NCBI GenBank assembly: GCA_025963635.1
Contig: JAOQAK010000041.1
Coordinates: forward strand, 50,290-114,289
Length of the DNA stretch: 64,000 nucleotides
Source: Ferruginibacter sp.
GTDB lineage: Bacteria > Bacteroidota > Bacteroidia > Chitinophagales > Chitinophagaceae
Direction: 5' to 3'
How positions within the stretch are numbered: the stretch's first letter is position 1; every line of letters starts with the position of its first letter. The position numbers were made by a program, and so were the translations under genes. Positions 50,681 through 58,621 of the stretch are shown piece after piece. The notes under the pieces are model-generated. The model saw nothing but the letters and a program-made list of their open reading frames with translations. It was not told where the DNA came from and did no database searches.

Positions 50681-52003
50681 ATGTTTAATTCGCTTAGTGA
50701 AAAATTAGAGTCAGCCTTTAAGAATATAAAAGGCGAAGGACGAATATCCGAACTCAACATTGCCAATACGGTCAAAGATATCCGCAGGGCCTTAGTGGAT
50801 GCCGATGTCAACTATAAAATTGCCAAAGAATTTACCGACACCATCAAAGAAAAAGCGCTTGGTGAAAAGGTTTTAACAGCCATTAGTCCGGGTCAGCTGA
50901 TGGTAAAAATTGTTAAAGACCAGTTGACAGAGTTGATGGGCGGAAGTGAAAGTGAGTTCAATATTACCGGCAATCCTGCCATTATTTTAATTGCGGGATT
51001 ACAGGGTAGTGGTAAAACAACTTTTAGTGCAAAACTGGCCAATTACCTGAAATCAAAAAAAGGAAAATCTCCCTTGCTGGTAGCAGCAGATATTTACAGG
51101 CCGGCGGCGATTGATCAGCTGGAAGTTTTAGGCGGGCAGATAGGGGTGGATGTTTTTAGTGAAAGGGAAAGTAAAGACCCGGTTAGTATCGTGCAAAATG
51201 CCATCAGGGAAGCAAAGGCGAAAAACAAAAATGTGATCATCATCGATACTGCAGGTAGGTTGGCGGTAGACGAAGTAATGATGACAGAGGTAGCTAATAT
51301 TAAATCGGCAGTGAACCCACAGGAAATTTTATTTGTGGTAGATGCTATGACCGGCCAGGATGCCGTGAATACCGCGGCAGCATTTAATGAACGATTAGAT
51401 TTTAGTGGCGTGGTGCTTACTAAATTAGATGGCGACACAAGAGGCGGGGCTGCATTGTCCATCAAGTACACCGTCAACAAACCAATAAAGTTTGCGAGCA
51501 GCGGTGAAAAGATGGATACGCTGGATGTATTTTATCCTGAACGTATGGCGCAACGCATACTCGGCATGGGTGATATTGTAAGCCTGGTAGAAAAGGCGCA
51601 GGAGCAATTTGACGAGGTAGAAGCAGCCAAGCTTGAAAAAAAGATCCGTAAAAACCAGTTTGATTTTGAAGATTTCAAAACCCAGTTGCAACAGATCAAA
51701 AAGATGGGTAACCTGAAAGACCTGATGGGGATGATTCCTGGCGTAGGCAAACAAATCAAAGATGTTGATATCAATGATGATGCATTTAAAGGGATTGAAG
51801 CAATGATCAATTCGATGACCCTGGAAGAGCGTCGCAATCCGGATGTTATCAACCCCAATCGTAAATTACGAATTGCAAAAGGCAGCGGCAAAGATATTGC
51901 TGAACTGAACCAATTTTTAAAGCAGTTTGAGCAGATGAAAAGCATGATGAAAATGATGAACAAAATGCCAATGGGCAGAATGCCGGGCATAGGTAAACGA
52001 TAA
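50681..52003 (+). CDS. ffh: Signal recognition particle protein Ffh
   Basis: The 440-residue SRP54 GTPase that binds signal sequences and the SRP RNA. N domain residues 1-90 (LSEKLESAFKNIKGEGRISE, DVNYKIAKEFTD). G domain: G1 GLQGSGKTTFSAKLA near residue 105, DTAGRLAVDEVMM, TKLDGDTRGGAALS near residue 248. C-terminal methionine-rich M domain from about 320: KKMGNLKDLMGMIPGVGKQI, EEFEQMKSMMKMM-like stretch and MGRMPGIGKR. No 4.5S RNA gene was seen beside it. A terminator follows. Confidence 0.97.
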   Translation: MFNSLSEKLESAFKNIKGEGRISELNIANTVKDIRRALVDADVNYKIAKEFTDTIKEKALGEKVLTAISPGQLMVKIVKDQLTELMGGSESEFNITGNPAIILIAGLQGSGKTTFSAKLANYLKSKKGKSPLLVAADIYRPAAIDQLEVLGGQIGVDVFSERESKDPVSIVQNAIREAKAKNKNVIIIDTAGRLAVDEVMMTEVANIKSAVNPQEILFVVDAMTGQDAVNTAAAFNERLDFSGVVLTKLDGDTRGGAALSIKYTVNKPIKFASSGEKMDTLDVFYPERMAQRILGMGDIVSLVEKAQEQFDEVEAAKLEKKIRKNQFDFEDFKTQLQQIKKMGNLKDLMGMIPGVGKQIKDVDINDDAFKGIEAMINSMTLEERRNPDVINPNRKLRIAKGSGKDIAELNQFLKQFEQMKSMMKMMNKMPMGRMPGIGKR

Positions 52004-52022
52004 TGAATTAATAATGAAGGCG

Positions 52023-52051
52023 GCCACTTTGAATGATCAAAGTGGCTTTTT
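52023..52051 (+). terminator. Rho-independent terminator of ffh
   Basis: GCCACTTTGA-atga-TCAAAGTGGC at 52023-52046 followed by TTTTTC, 20 bases after the stop of ffh. Confidence 0.9.
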
Positions 52052-52214
52052 CGTGCAGCTTAGCCAGGAAAAAATATTATCTTAACGTTTGTGAAAAGAG
52101 GCCCCCGGAGGTGAATGATGGAGTGTAGTTAAACCAGCACGGCATGTAACTATTGGGTTTATATTTTTACTGGATTTGTTTTATTATTTAATTCAAAAGC
52201 AAACTTACATTGCC

Positions 52215-52838
52215 ATGAAAAAATCTATCTTCTTTTTGTTACTTGCGATTAATACCAACCTCATGTGCCAATCGCCCATACAGGGAGAATATTATTTCAG
52301 GCGGCACGAGATGGTTGCCGGTTTTAATTTTTCTGCGGATGGAAAATTTCAATTCTTTTATTCCTATGGTGCAGTAGATCGGAGTGCTACAGGAATTTTT
52401 TATGTGGAAGGGGATACATTAAAACTTAAAAGTGATAAAGCGCCAGGAAAAGACTTCACCCTATTGAACCAATCGGCTTCCGGAAAAGGGTACACGATAA
52501 AATTTGAACACCCTAATCAGTATTTAGTAAAAAATATTTTGGGTATTTTTTTTGTGTCGGGTAAAATTCACACTGCCTATTCAGATGATAAAGGCCAGGT
52601 GCATATTGATCTTCCAAATTGTGATTCAATTTTTGTGCAACACCAATTATATCCCGATATCCTTACCCTTGTGAAAGATAAAAGGAGTGAGAATCATTCT
52701 TTTAAGCTTTCATTGAACCCTTCACTTGAGCAGGTGAGTTTCAAAGGCATTGATTTTAAAATTGTAAATGACAAAGTGATTAGCTGTATTCCAAATTATT
52801 TTATGGAAATGGAAAAGATCGAGTTTGTAAAAGAATAG
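52215..52838 (+). CDS. Exported protein of unknown function (207 aa)
   Basis: The product starts with a signal peptide (MKKSIFFLLLAINTNLMCQS, cleavage likely after LMCQ or nearby) and continues with a beta-rich domain (YFRRHEMVAGFNFSADGKFQ, FFYSYGAVDRSATGIFYVEG). The glycine/aromatic pattern resembles lipocalin-like or carboxypeptidase-like outer-surface domains, but no family was identified. The frame is open 13 codons upstream; the ATG at 52215 begins the signal peptide. Monocistronic, flanked by terminators. A Cys at the end of the hydrophobic core leaves open a lipoprotein. Confidence 0.72.
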   Translation: MKKSIFFLLLAINTNLMCQSPIQGEYYFRRHEMVAGFNFSADGKFQFFYSYGAVDRSATGIFYVEGDTLKLKSDKAPGKDFTLLNQSASGKGYTIKFEHPNQYLVKNILGIFFVSGKIHTAYSDDKGQVHIDLPNCDSIFVQHQLYPDILTLVKDKRSENHSFKLSLNPSLEQVSFKGIDFKIVNDKVISCIPNYFMEMEKIEFVKE

Positions 52839-52929
52839 TTATTGCGCATTGGCGTAAGGACAAAAAGATTGCGGTCACGATTTAAAAACAAATCCAGAAA
52901 ATTGCTGTTTTACATCGAAACTGTTAAAG

Positions 52930-52953
52930 AAAACCTAGATTTTGTAGGTTTTA
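52930..52953 (+). terminator. Hairpin upstream of rpsP
   Basis: AAAACCTA-gattttg-TAGGTTTT (52930-52952) with a following ATT. It probably ends the transcript of the exported protein gene, whose stop is about 92 bases upstream. Confidence 0.5.
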
Positions 52954-53081
52954 TTCGTGTTTGTCAAATTTAAACCGGTGAATTTGGTTTTTGCAGGGGA
53001 GCTTAGTATCTTCGCCTTCCTTTTTTAAGGAAGATTAAAGAAACCCTATTTATTAACAACCCAAAAAAATTTCTATTTTTT

Positions 53082-53558
53082 ATGGCTGTAAAAATGAGAC
53101 TGCAACGCCACGGGTCTAAAAAAAGACCCTTCTACTTCATCGTAGTAGCAGATGCCCGTAGCCCACGCGATGGCAAATTTATTCAGAAACTTGGTACCTA
53201 CAATCCGTTGACCGTTCCTGCCACTGTGCAGATTGATCGTCAAAAAGCATTGGACTGGTTACACAAAGGTGCTCAGCCTACTGACACTGTACGTCGTATC
53301 CTTTCCTTTAAAGGTGTATTATTCCTGAAACATTTGTTAAGAGGTGTAAGCTTAGGCCTGTTTGATGAGGCTGTTGCCATGCAAAAATTCACTACATGGA
53401 GCGCTGAGCATGATGCTCATGTCGCTAAGCGCCAGGGGGCTCACAAAAAAGCCCGTATGGATAGCCGCAACCAACCTGTAGCACGTAAAGTTGCTGAAGC
53501 ACCCGCCGCAGTACCGGTAGAAGCGCCTGCCACTGAAGAAACTAAAACAGAAAAATAA
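53082..53558 (+). CDS. rpsP: 30S ribosomal protein S16
   Basis: S16 with the standard N-terminal 80 residues ([59 protein letters not shown]) and a C-terminal extension to 158 residues. The extension is basic ([17 protein letters not shown]) and then Ala/Pro/Glu/Val rich, a form seen across Bacteroidota. Close to the start codon is TATCTTCG, a degenerate -7 box about 60 bases upstream. The rimM gene follows about 250 bases downstream beyond a terminator, so the usual rpsP-rimM operon is split here. Confidence 0.96.
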   Translation: MAVKMRLQRHGSKKRPFYFIVVADARSPRDGKFIQKLGTYNPLTVPATVQIDRQKALDWLHKGAQPTDTVRRILSFKGVLFLKHLLRGVSLGLFDEAVAMQKFTTWSAEHDAHVAKRQGAHKKARMDSRNQPVARKVAEAPAAVPVEAPATEETKTEK

Positions 53559-53582
53559 ACATCTCTGTTCCGTTAATTCTTT

Positions 53583-53617
53583 AAAGCAATTTCGATTATT
53601 CGGGATTGCTTTTTTTT
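53583..53617 (+). terminator. Rho-independent terminator of rpsP
   Basis: AAAGCAAT (53583-53590) pairs with ATTGCTTT (53605-53612), with extra CG pairs in the stem and a following run of Ts. Confidence 0.8.
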
Positions 53618-53636
53618 ATCCCGGCAAAGAAGAAGC

Positions 53637-53695
53637 AATGGTCATCATCGTTGTGTCACTCCCGTGTACTGCATACCAGAGGGCAACTTTCATTA
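53637..53695 (+). repeat. Dispersed repeat 'CATCATCGTTGTGTCACTC', copy A
   Basis: This stretch and the reverse complement of 57752-57808 share CATCATCGTTGTGTCACTC, then TGTAC-n-GCATACC, then GGG-n-AAC-n-TTCAT, roughly 80 percent identity over about 55 bases. Neither copy lies in a gene. Confidence 0.75.
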
Positions 53696-53734
53696 CGTTA
53701 TACGTGTTAAGAATTATAGTCTTTGCTAACTGTA

Positions 53735-53784
53735 TTTCAATTAGCAAATTAGCACATTAACAAATTAGCACATCGGCTAATTAT
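53735..53784. repeat. TTAGC-type dispersed intergenic repeat, copy 3
   Basis: Words of the family (aattagcaaattagcac, attaacaaattagcac, ggctaatta) run directly up to 22 bases before the rimM start codon. Only the right arm type is well kept; a weak left arm (tttgctaac) lies at about 53722. Same family as copies 1 and 2. Confidence 0.7.
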
Positions 53785-53805
53785 CCTTTTCTTAACTTGC
53801 AGCCC

Positions 53806-54321
53806 ATGAGTCAATATTTTAAAATAGGTAAACTTGCGGCCAGTTTTGGTTTAAAAGGCGAACTGGTATTACTGCATAGCCTTGGAAAAAAAACGACTTT
53901 AAAAGGTTTGGAAACAATCTTTATTGAAGCGGGCAAAGATAATTTTATGCCCTATTTTATTGCCAGCACCGCTATTAAGAATGATACGGAAGTATATGTA
54001 AAATTAGAAGGCATCGATTCAAAAGAAACGGCTCGTAAACTTACTCCTAAAGAGGTGTGGATTACGGAGGAAGATTTTAAAAAGTTTGCTGCAAGTGCTG
54101 CGCCCATTTCCATGCTGGGTTTTCATTTGATCAATGAAGACGAAGATCTTGGTGAGATCATCGAAGTAATTGAACAACCCCATCAGGTATTGTGTGCGAT
54201 TTTATTGGATGGCAAGGAAGCACTTATTCCCATCCATGGAGAATCGTTGGATAAAATTGATCAGAAGAACCGGAAGGTATATGTTAGTTTACCGGATGGC
54301 TTACTTGATATTTACCGTTAA
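53806..54321 (+). CDS. rimM: Ribosome maturation factor RimM
   Basis: RimM binds S19 in the 30S head and helps 16S rRNA processing. The 171-residue protein has the N-terminal RimM domain (YFKIGKLAASFGLKGELVLL, VYVKLEGIDSKETARKL, EVWITEEDF) and the C-terminal PRC barrel (MLGFHLINEDEDLGEIIEVI, ALIPIHGESLDKIDQKNRKV, LPDGLLDIY). An in-frame TTG at 53797 is possible but the ATG at 53806 fits the family. Expected partner trmD is absent downstream. Confidence 0.94.
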   Translation: MSQYFKIGKLAASFGLKGELVLLHSLGKKTTLKGLETIFIEAGKDNFMPYFIASTAIKNDTEVYVKLEGIDSKETARKLTPKEVWITEEDFKKFAASAAPISMLGFHLINEDEDLGEIIEVIEQPHQVLCAILLDGKEALIPIHGESLDKIDQKNRKVYVSLPDGLLDIYR

Positions 54322-54378
54322 TTTATTGTTGAACGTATTGGGTGCTAAATTATGGTTTTGAGAGCTGTAATTATTACG

Positions 54379-54897
54379 CTATTTATTTTTTAATCCTTCG
54401 GGAAGCTCCCATGTTCTTGCAGATTTCTTTATCGCCTGTGCCACTTCATAGCCTGCGATTTTTAATTCTGGTTGCTGGTCTGCAATATCTGAGAACTTAT
54501 TTGTTTCCAATGCCTCTAAAATTCCTCCAAACTTTATCATTGCTGATTCAACTTCTGTTGATTCAACTGATGATAATTCAACCCAATAGAGCTGCCAGAA
54601 TCTGTCAATGTTTTCCTTGTATTTTGGAGAGGTATAATCAGCATGAATTGATAGATAACTAATCACTGATGCTGCTTCCGTGTATAGCTTATTTTGAATT
54701 TCCTTAAACTTCGTTAACGTCTCAATAGATGCCTGGTTATTCATCTTATCTATTTCAAATTTTCTCTGTTGAATTTCTCTTTCTTTCACCTGGCGTTGCC
54801 CGTTGTTAAATTGCCACACACCGATTATCACCGTTGCAAGGGTAACTAAGGCAGTAATTATCTTAATCAGAAGTTCATACCTTTTTTCTTGCTCCAT
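54379..54897 (-). CDS. Membrane-anchored protein of unknown function
   Basis: A 172-residue protein with one N-terminal transmembrane segment (residues about 9-27, LLIKIITALVTLATVIIGVW) followed by a charged, probably coiled-coil region (NGQRQVKEREIQQRKFEIDK) and a helical C-terminal domain ending RTWELPEGLKNK. No family was recognised. It is an isolated gene convergent with rimM; the frame is intact and composition is normal, so it is judged a real gene. The cytoplasmic domain topology (N-in) is inferred. Confidence 0.65.
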   Translation of the reverse strand: MEQEKRYELLIKIITALVTLATVIIGVWQFNNGQRQVKEREIQQRKFEIDKMNNQASIETLTKFKEIQNKLYTEAASVISYLSIHADYTSPKYKENIDRFWQLYWVELSSVESTEVESAMIKFGGILEALETNKFSDIADQQPELKIAGYEVAQAIKKSARTWELPEGLKNK

Positions 54898-55166
54898 ACA
54901 ATATTATTAATTGGTGAATCCATACAGCAAAGCAGGTTAATATCTTCAGATTAATACCCGCAACTGTATAGTGATTGTAATAAATGATGAAAGTATAAAA
55001 AAGAAAAATTAGAAACAATATCTGCTAAATCTGCAGTAAGTTAATTTTTGAACTACTGCTAATATCAACGTAGCGGTGCAATAGCAGAGGAGGCAACGAG
55101 TTATATGTTCCGGACATTACTTGCTTTTTTAATAACAACCACACTGCAATTTTGTAAATTTACTTT

Positions 55167-56360
55167 GTGAAAACAATACCGCAACGCATTATCGCCCACT
55201 TTGACCTCGATTCATTTTTTGTATCGGTAGAGGTATTAAATGATCCTTCGTTGAAAGGTAAAGCTGTGTTTGTTGGCGGAAGTGAAAGGGGAGTAGTAGC
55301 TGCCTGTAGTTACGAGGCAAGGAAATTTGGTATTCATTCCGGTATGCCGTCAAAAAAAGCTTTGCAATTGTGCCCTCATGCAATTGCAATTAAGGGAACT
55401 TATAGCGAGTACGGCAGGTATTCACGCTGGGTTACTAATATCATTGCATCAAAAGCGCCTTTATTTGAAAAGGCCTCTGTGGACGAATTTTACATTGATC
55501 TTACTGGTATGGACAAGTTTTTTAACCCGCTGCAATGGACAATCGATCTTCGGCAGCAAATTATTGATGAAACCAATTTGCCGATCTCATTTGGCATGGG
55601 CAGCAACAAAATGATCGCTAAAATTGCCACTGATGAAGCGAAACCCAATGGTTATTTGCAGGTTCCGGCTGGTAAAGAAAAAGAGTTTTTAGCGCCGTTA
55701 CCAGTGAATAAAATTCCCGGTGTGGGCGAGCATACCTACGAAGTGTTAAAAGCAATGGGAATATGGACCATCGGCGATATTGGCCTTAAAACAAAGGACG
55801 AGTTGGAAGACAGATTGGGTAAATGGGGGGCTGATCTTTGGAATAAAAGTTTCGGGAGGCATTCAGGTGTGGTAACACAGTACCACGAAGCCAAATCAGT
55901 ATCCTCTGAAAACACTTTTAATGAGAACAAAACTGATATTCATTTTTTAATGAGTGAAGTAGTAAGGCTTTCGGAAAAAATTGCCTTCGAATTAAGGCAG
56001 GATGGTAAGCTCGCAGGATGTATAGCGGTAAAGATCCGTTACCCCGATTTTGAAACCACCTCCCGGCAAACTTCGGTGCCTTTTACCTGTGCGGATGATG
56101 AAATTATACCGGTTGCCAAAGACCTGTTTCATAAATTATATAAAAAGGGAAAACCTGTTCGCCTGCTCGGCGTGCGACTGAGTGAACTCACCAATGTAGC
56201 CATTCAAACCAACCTGTTTGATAATTTGGAAAGAAAGAATGACCTGTATAAGGCAATTGACGATGTTAAAAACAGGTTTGGAAAGTATAAGTTGCGAAGA
56301 GCGTCTGCGAGCCAGGCGGTTCGGCGTAGTGGTCCATTGCCGCCGGAAAGTGAAGGCTGA
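55167..56360 (+). CDS. dinB: DNA polymerase IV (Y family)
   Basis: A 397-residue translesion polymerase. Catalytic acidic residues are in HFDLDSFFVSVE (residues 12-22) and KASVDEFYIDLTG (near 104-115, with DE), and the palm/thumb motif SFGMGSNKMIAKIATDEAKP near 145-165 with PGVGEHTYEVLKAMGI (helix-hairpin-helix). The little-finger domain spans residues about 230-345. The C-terminal 20 residues are basic and Ser-rich (RRASASQAVRRSG). No LexA-like box was identified upstream. In this family it extends mismatched primers opposite damaged bases. Confidence 0.95.
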   Translation: MKTIPQRIIAHFDLDSFFVSVEVLNDPSLKGKAVFVGGSERGVVAACSYEARKFGIHSGMPSKKALQLCPHAIAIKGTYSEYGRYSRWVTNIIASKAPLFEKASVDEFYIDLTGMDKFFNPLQWTIDLRQQIIDETNLPISFGMGSNKMIAKIATDEAKPNGYLQVPAGKEKEFLAPLPVNKIPGVGEHTYEVLKAMGIWTIGDIGLKTKDELEDRLGKWGADLWNKSFGRHSGVVTQYHEAKSVSSENTFNENKTDIHFLMSEVVRLSEKIAFELRQDGKLAGCIAVKIRYPDFETTSRQTSVPFTCADDEIIPVAKDLFHKLYKKGKPVRLLGVRLSELTNVAIQTNLFDNLERKNDLYKAIDDVKNRFGKYKLRRASASQAVRRSGPLPPESEG

Positions 56361-56542
56361 TGGAGAAGTTGCGGGATAACTGATTAACTATCTTCCAATA
56401 AAATAATTTGAATGAGCCTATTGATATACGAATAATTCGCGTGCTTACTTATGATCTCTGGAGGAGGTGCTGGGAAGAAGACCTGGAAGGGCAAGGTTGG
56501 ATGTTTATGCAAGTGAATTAACACAGGCGATCTTTGATTTAT

Positions 56543-56953
56543 TTACCCGTCAATCAATTCCGCCAGTGTCTTTTTTTCGAGAATCTTCAATGTTGCATCA
56601 CGGGTTTGAATCATGGCTTTATTTAAACCACAGGTGGCTTCATCACAATCCTCACATTTTTCATAAAAATTAATACTCACACAAGGGAGCAATGCAATAG
56701 GTCCGCCCACCAGCCTGATAGCTTGGGCCAGTGTGGTTTTTTTAGGTGATTCCAACAGGTAATAACCACCGCCTTTACCTTTTTTACTGTCTAGAATATT
56801 GCTCTGTTTTAATTCCAGTAAAATGGTTTCTAAAAACTTGATGGGGATCTTTTTATTTTTTGAAATTTCAGAAATAAGTACCGGCCCCTGCCCATATCTG
56901 GCGGCAAGGTAGCCCAGCGCCTTTAACGCATATTGTGTTTTTTTCGATAGCAT
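56543..56953 (-). CDS. Rrf2 family transcriptional regulator
   Basis: A 136-residue Rrf2 regulator with N-terminal winged helix (KTQYALKALGYLAARYGQGP, ISEISKNKKIPIKFLETILL, GKGGGYYLLESP). Cysteines at 91, 100, 103 and 108 in PCVSINFYEKCEDCDEATCG match the iron-sulfur cluster region of the IscR/NsrR branch, so it could sense redox or iron status. The divergent peroxiredoxin gene begins 92 bases away across a palindrome, supporting control of that gene and itself. Confidence 0.92.
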   Translation of the reverse strand: MLSKKTQYALKALGYLAARYGQGPVLISEISKNKKIPIKFLETILLELKQSNILDSKKGKGGGYYLLESPKKTTLAQAIRLVGGPIALLPCVSINFYEKCEDCDEATCGLNKAMIQTRDATLKILEKKTLAELIDG

Positions 56954-56994
56954 CCGGAAAAGTTAAGCAAAAATAAAAATAAACAACAAATTTA

Positions 56995-57025
56995 AGTCTA
57001 TATAATCAATAGACTATTATATTTG
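56995..57025 (+). promoter_or_regulatory. Putative Rrf2 operator and peroxiredoxin promoter
   Basis: AGTCTAT-ataatca-ATAGACT (56995-57015) is a perfect 7-7-7 inverted repeat immediately before TATATTTG (57018-57025), an exact -7 box. The palindrome would lie between -33 and -7, so binding would repress. The peroxiredoxin ATG is 21 bases beyond the box. Confidence 0.65.
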
Positions 57026-57045
57026 TATACTAAAAACTTATAATT

Positions 57046-57684
57046 ATGAGCCTACGTTTAGGGGACATCGCTCCCAATTTTACTGCAAAAACATCCATTG
57101 GTGAAATTGACTTTTACCAGTATTTAGGAGATTCGTGGGGAGTACTGTTTTCACACCCGGCCGATTTTACACCTGTTTGTACAACGGAACTGGGTAAAAC
57201 AGCCGCTTTAAAAGATGAGTTTGAAAAAAGGAACGTAAAAGTTTTGGCCTTAAGTGTTGACCCGGTTGATAAGCACATTGAGTGGATCAATGATATTAAT
57301 GAAACGCAGCAGTGTTCAGTAGATTTTCCAATTATTGCTGATGATGACAGGAAGGTTTCAACCTTGTACGATTTCATTCATCCAAATGCATCGGCAACTG
57401 CTACCGTACGTTCTTTGGTGATTATCGGGCTGGATAAAGCAGTTAAACTGATCATTACCTATCCTGCTTCTACCGGCAGAAATTTCGTAGAAGTATTGAG
57501 AGTGATTGATTCCTTGCAATTAACGGCAAAATACAGTGTGGCTACCCCTGCCAACTGGAAACACGGCGAAGATGTGATCGTAGTTCCTGCTGTAAGTACC
57601 GAAGATGCCATTAAAAAATTCCCTAAAGGAGTGGAGGTAGTGAAGCCTTACCTGCGGTATACGCCTCAACCCAACCTTGATTAA
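57046..57684 (+). CDS. Peroxiredoxin (Prx6, 1-Cys type)
   Basis: A 212-residue thiol peroxidase that reduces peroxides. The active site PADFTPVCT is at residues 38-46 with peroxidatic Cys 45 and the conserved Thr and Pro. The C-terminal domain (KYSVATPANWKHGEDVIVVP, KGVEVVKPYLRYTPQPNLD) is the Prx6 type. There is no other cysteine, in agreement with a 1-Cys mechanism. Probably induced under oxidative stress through the adjacent Rrf2 regulator. Confidence 0.95.
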   Translation: MSLRLGDIAPNFTAKTSIGEIDFYQYLGDSWGVLFSHPADFTPVCTTELGKTAALKDEFEKRNVKVLALSVDPVDKHIEWINDINETQQCSVDFPIIADDDRKVSTLYDFIHPNASATATVRSLVIIGLDKAVKLIITYPASTGRNFVEVLRVIDSLQLTAKYSVATPANWKHGEDVIVVPAVSTEDAIKKFPKGVEVVKPYLRYTPQPNLD

Positions 57685-57697
57685 TGATCATACTTTT

Positions 57698-57754
57698 ATA
57701 AAGTTTACACCTTTCTAAAAAGGTGTAAACTTTATAAAAAGGTGTAAACTTATG
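57698..57754. terminator. Triple GGTGTAAAC element after peroxiredoxin: hairpin plus direct repeat
   Basis: TATAAAGTTTACACCTTT (about 57697-57714) is complementary to AAAGGTGTAAACTTTATA (57719-57736) with a 4-base loop, which works as a strong hairpin. A second copy of AAAAGGTGTAAACTTAT follows directly (57737-57753). The extra direct repeat is unusual for a terminator. Confidence 0.6.
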
Positions 57755-57808
57755 AATGTTTCCCGACGGTATGCTGTACAAGTGAGTGACACAACGATGA
57801 TGCCATGA
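57752..57808 (-). repeat. Dispersed repeat 'CATCATCGTTGTGTCACTC', copy B
   Basis: Read on the minus strand this matches 53637-53695 (see copy A). Both are intergenic; copy B begins directly at the end of the GGTGTAAAC element. Confidence 0.75.
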
Positions 57809-57850
57809 AACGCAACTGCCCGTAACCAAAAAAGAATCTTCGTTGGATCT

Positions 57851-58621
57851 TTAGTTGTATAGATTCTTTTTTAACTGCTGTATGAGCGCCCTCATATCCT
57901 TGGGGAGTTCCGCTGCGAGGTTAAAACTATTTCCCTCTTCGTCTTTAAATTTCAGTTCGCAGGAATGTAGCGCTACCCGGTTGAGCATCGGCCTTTCTTC
58001 ACTATCGTGTTTGCTGAGTTTATATTTCTTTTTGATGCCGGAAAGTAGAACCGGTTTCCCGTCGCCGTACAAAGGATCGCAAACAATCGGGTGCCCGATA
58101 TTTTTACAATGCACCCTGATCTGGTGAGTGCGCCCGGTATGGATTTGAAATTTCACCAGGCTGTATTTTCCTAATTCTTCCAGTACTTCGTAATCAGTTA
58201 ACGAGGGTTTGCCTTTTTGATTGATCACCATCTGGCCTTTAAAAACCGGGTGTTCCATTATGGCGCCATCCATACTGCCGCGGTTTTCCGGCATCGATCC
58301 ATGTACCAGTCCTACATAAAACTTTTCGACAGTTCTCTCTTCAAACTGTTTGGAAAAGTATTTATGGGTAGCTTCATCTTTAGCAAAAATGATGATTCCG
58401 CTGGTTTCCCTGTCGAGGCGGTGAATAGTGAATATGCTGCCATATTTTTCTAATAACATGTCCTTCAATGAAGGCTCAGACTGCATCCTATCCGGTATCG
58501 ACAATACACCAGCCGGTTTATTCAGTACAATAAAATGATCGTTTTCAAAAACTACAGCTACTCCTGCCAAAGCCTTGTTAGCGGAAACGCTGCTTTTTGG
58601 TATGTTAGGTAGTTCACTCAT
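57851..58621 (-). CDS. RluA family pseudouridine synthase
   Basis: A 256-residue rRNA or tRNA pseudouridine synthase. The catalytic aspartate lies in IHRLDRETSGIIIFAKDEA (residues about 68-86), the RluA/RluD signature HRLDxxTSG. Other family parts are VLNKPAGVLSIPDR and VKFQIHTGRTHQIRVHCKNI. There is no S4 domain at the N-terminus, so it is of RluA/RluC-short type. Its ATG overlaps the stop of the S4-containing synthase gene (ATGA). The target base is unknown. Confidence 0.92.
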   Translation of the reverse strand: MSELPNIPKSSVSANKALAGVAVVFENDHFIVLNKPAGVLSIPDRMQSEPSLKDMLLEKYGSIFTIHRLDRETSGIIIFAKDEATHKYFSKQFEERTVEKFYVGLVHGSMPENRGSMDGAIMEHPVFKGQMVINQKGKPSLTDYEVLEELGKYSLVKFQIHTGRTHQIRVHCKNIGHPIVCDPLYGDGKPVLLSGIKKKYKLSKHDSEERPMLNRVALHSCELKFKDEEGNSFNLAAELPKDMRALIQQLKKNLYN

